A stretch of 64,000 nt of DNA from Notolepis coatsorum. Taxonomy: Eukaryota; Chordata; Actinopteri; Aulopiformes; Paralepididae. A program made the position numbers and the translations under genes. How positions within the stretch are numbered: position 1 is the stretch's first letter; every line of letters starts with the position of its first letter. The notes beneath the pieces were generated by a model. That model was not told the origin of the DNA, ran no database searches, and was given only the letters and a program-made list of their open reading frames with translations. Below, piece by piece: positions 63,461-64,000 of this stretch. The stretch lies in NCBI GenBank assembly GCA_963971535.1, contig OZ020598.1, forward strand, positions 90,062,021-90,126,020, read 5' to 3'.

Positions 63461-64000
63461 TGGTGCTTTTTCAATGTATGTGATGTATAGATTGGGGGGA
63501 GTGACCACAGCTAAAACGGTGGTATCGAAATGTGCATGGTTCGCTTTAGAAAACGGTGATAGAAGAAGAGGCAGTAGCCAGCACAGCAGAATGTTTAGCA
63601 GCCAGCCCAATGTTTTGCATTCCTTAGCAGGAACAAACTGATAAGAGTGTACTGTAGGCCCAGGGCAGGAGGGAGAGAGGTTCATCTTAATGAAACGTGA
63701 GTTTATTAGTGTTAAAGGTTATGCAGTTGTCATGACAACACGTCGCATGACAACCAGAAGGCGGGGCCGTCGTTGCGACGACGAACATCTATAAATCGAA
63801 CGGTGTTTCCGGGTGTAAGGCAGACTAGAATCTGACTCAGACTAGAATCTGACCGAGAGCGAGTAGGACTGAGATCACACAGAGGACCTTCTCTCCTCTC
63901 ATCACGAGAGAGGGGGGGGGGGGGGGGGAGGAAGAATGCCACAACATCAGTAGCTTCGGCTACCACGAGGATGGTCTTAGGCTAACGAACAGGCCTGAAC
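63461..64000. other. Terminal segment; short repeats and a G run
   Basis: A two-copy TCTGACTCAGACTAGAATCTGA direct repeat lies at about 63825-63855, and a poly-G run at 63910-63928. No gene is supported. Confidence 0.45.

Overview
The window is repeat-dense, gene-poor vertebrate DNA, most likely from a ray-finned fish. The evidence is spliced genes with vertebrate-type exons, a vertebrate hnRNP A0-like gene, an EXOSC3 gene, tRNA-derived SINEs, L2-like and L1/Tx1-like LINEs, hAT/piggyBac/Harbinger-type MITEs, and BEL/Pao, Ty1/copia and Ty3/gypsy elements together with long microsatellites. Nothing suggests a prokaryote: there are no operons, CRISPR arrays or rRNA.

Layout. 1-7.3 kb holds minisatellites, a foldback MITE, a SINE and a 3 kb G-rich 12-bp minisatellite. 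7.35-11.2 kb holds the last three coding exons and 3' UTR of an unidentified plus-strand gene. 12.5-15.9 kb is a 21-bp minisatellite of about 160 copies. 16-31 kb is a mosaic of nested LINE, SINE, hAT, copia and gypsy fragments. 31-34.3 kb holds an intact intronless hnrnpa0-like gene; its TATA promoter carries perfect heat-shock elements, one of them split off by a hAT insertion. 35.6-40.2 kb is a degraded Ty1/copia element with mismatched LTRs and a half-tRNA-type primer site. 40-45.6 kb holds palindromes, microsatellites and a MITE with 74-bp perfect inverted ends enclosing telomere-like repeats. 45.7-58.6 kb is EXOSC3 (four coding exons, plus strand); its 11.5 kb first intron contains a very young, nearly intact BEL/Pao element in antisense and a truncated LINE. 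58.7-64 kb holds a broken C2H2 zinc-finger fragment converging on EXOSC3, an L1/Tx1-like LINE, a piggyBac-like MITE and a SINE.

How the parts relate. The host genes are the unidentified gene, hnrnpa0-like and EXOSC3, with a broken zinc-finger fragment. The rest is transposon-derived or tandemly repeated. The transposons touch the host genes at several points: a MITE ends 107 bp upstream of the EXOSC3 start codon and carries two consensus NF-Y (CCAAT) boxes there; a hAT element splits the heat-shock array of hnrnpa0-like; and several minisatellites look like amplified MITE or transposon ends. Small indels break the frame of EXOSC3 exons 3 and 4 and of the zinc-finger fragment, so these are either decaying copies or affected by sequence error.
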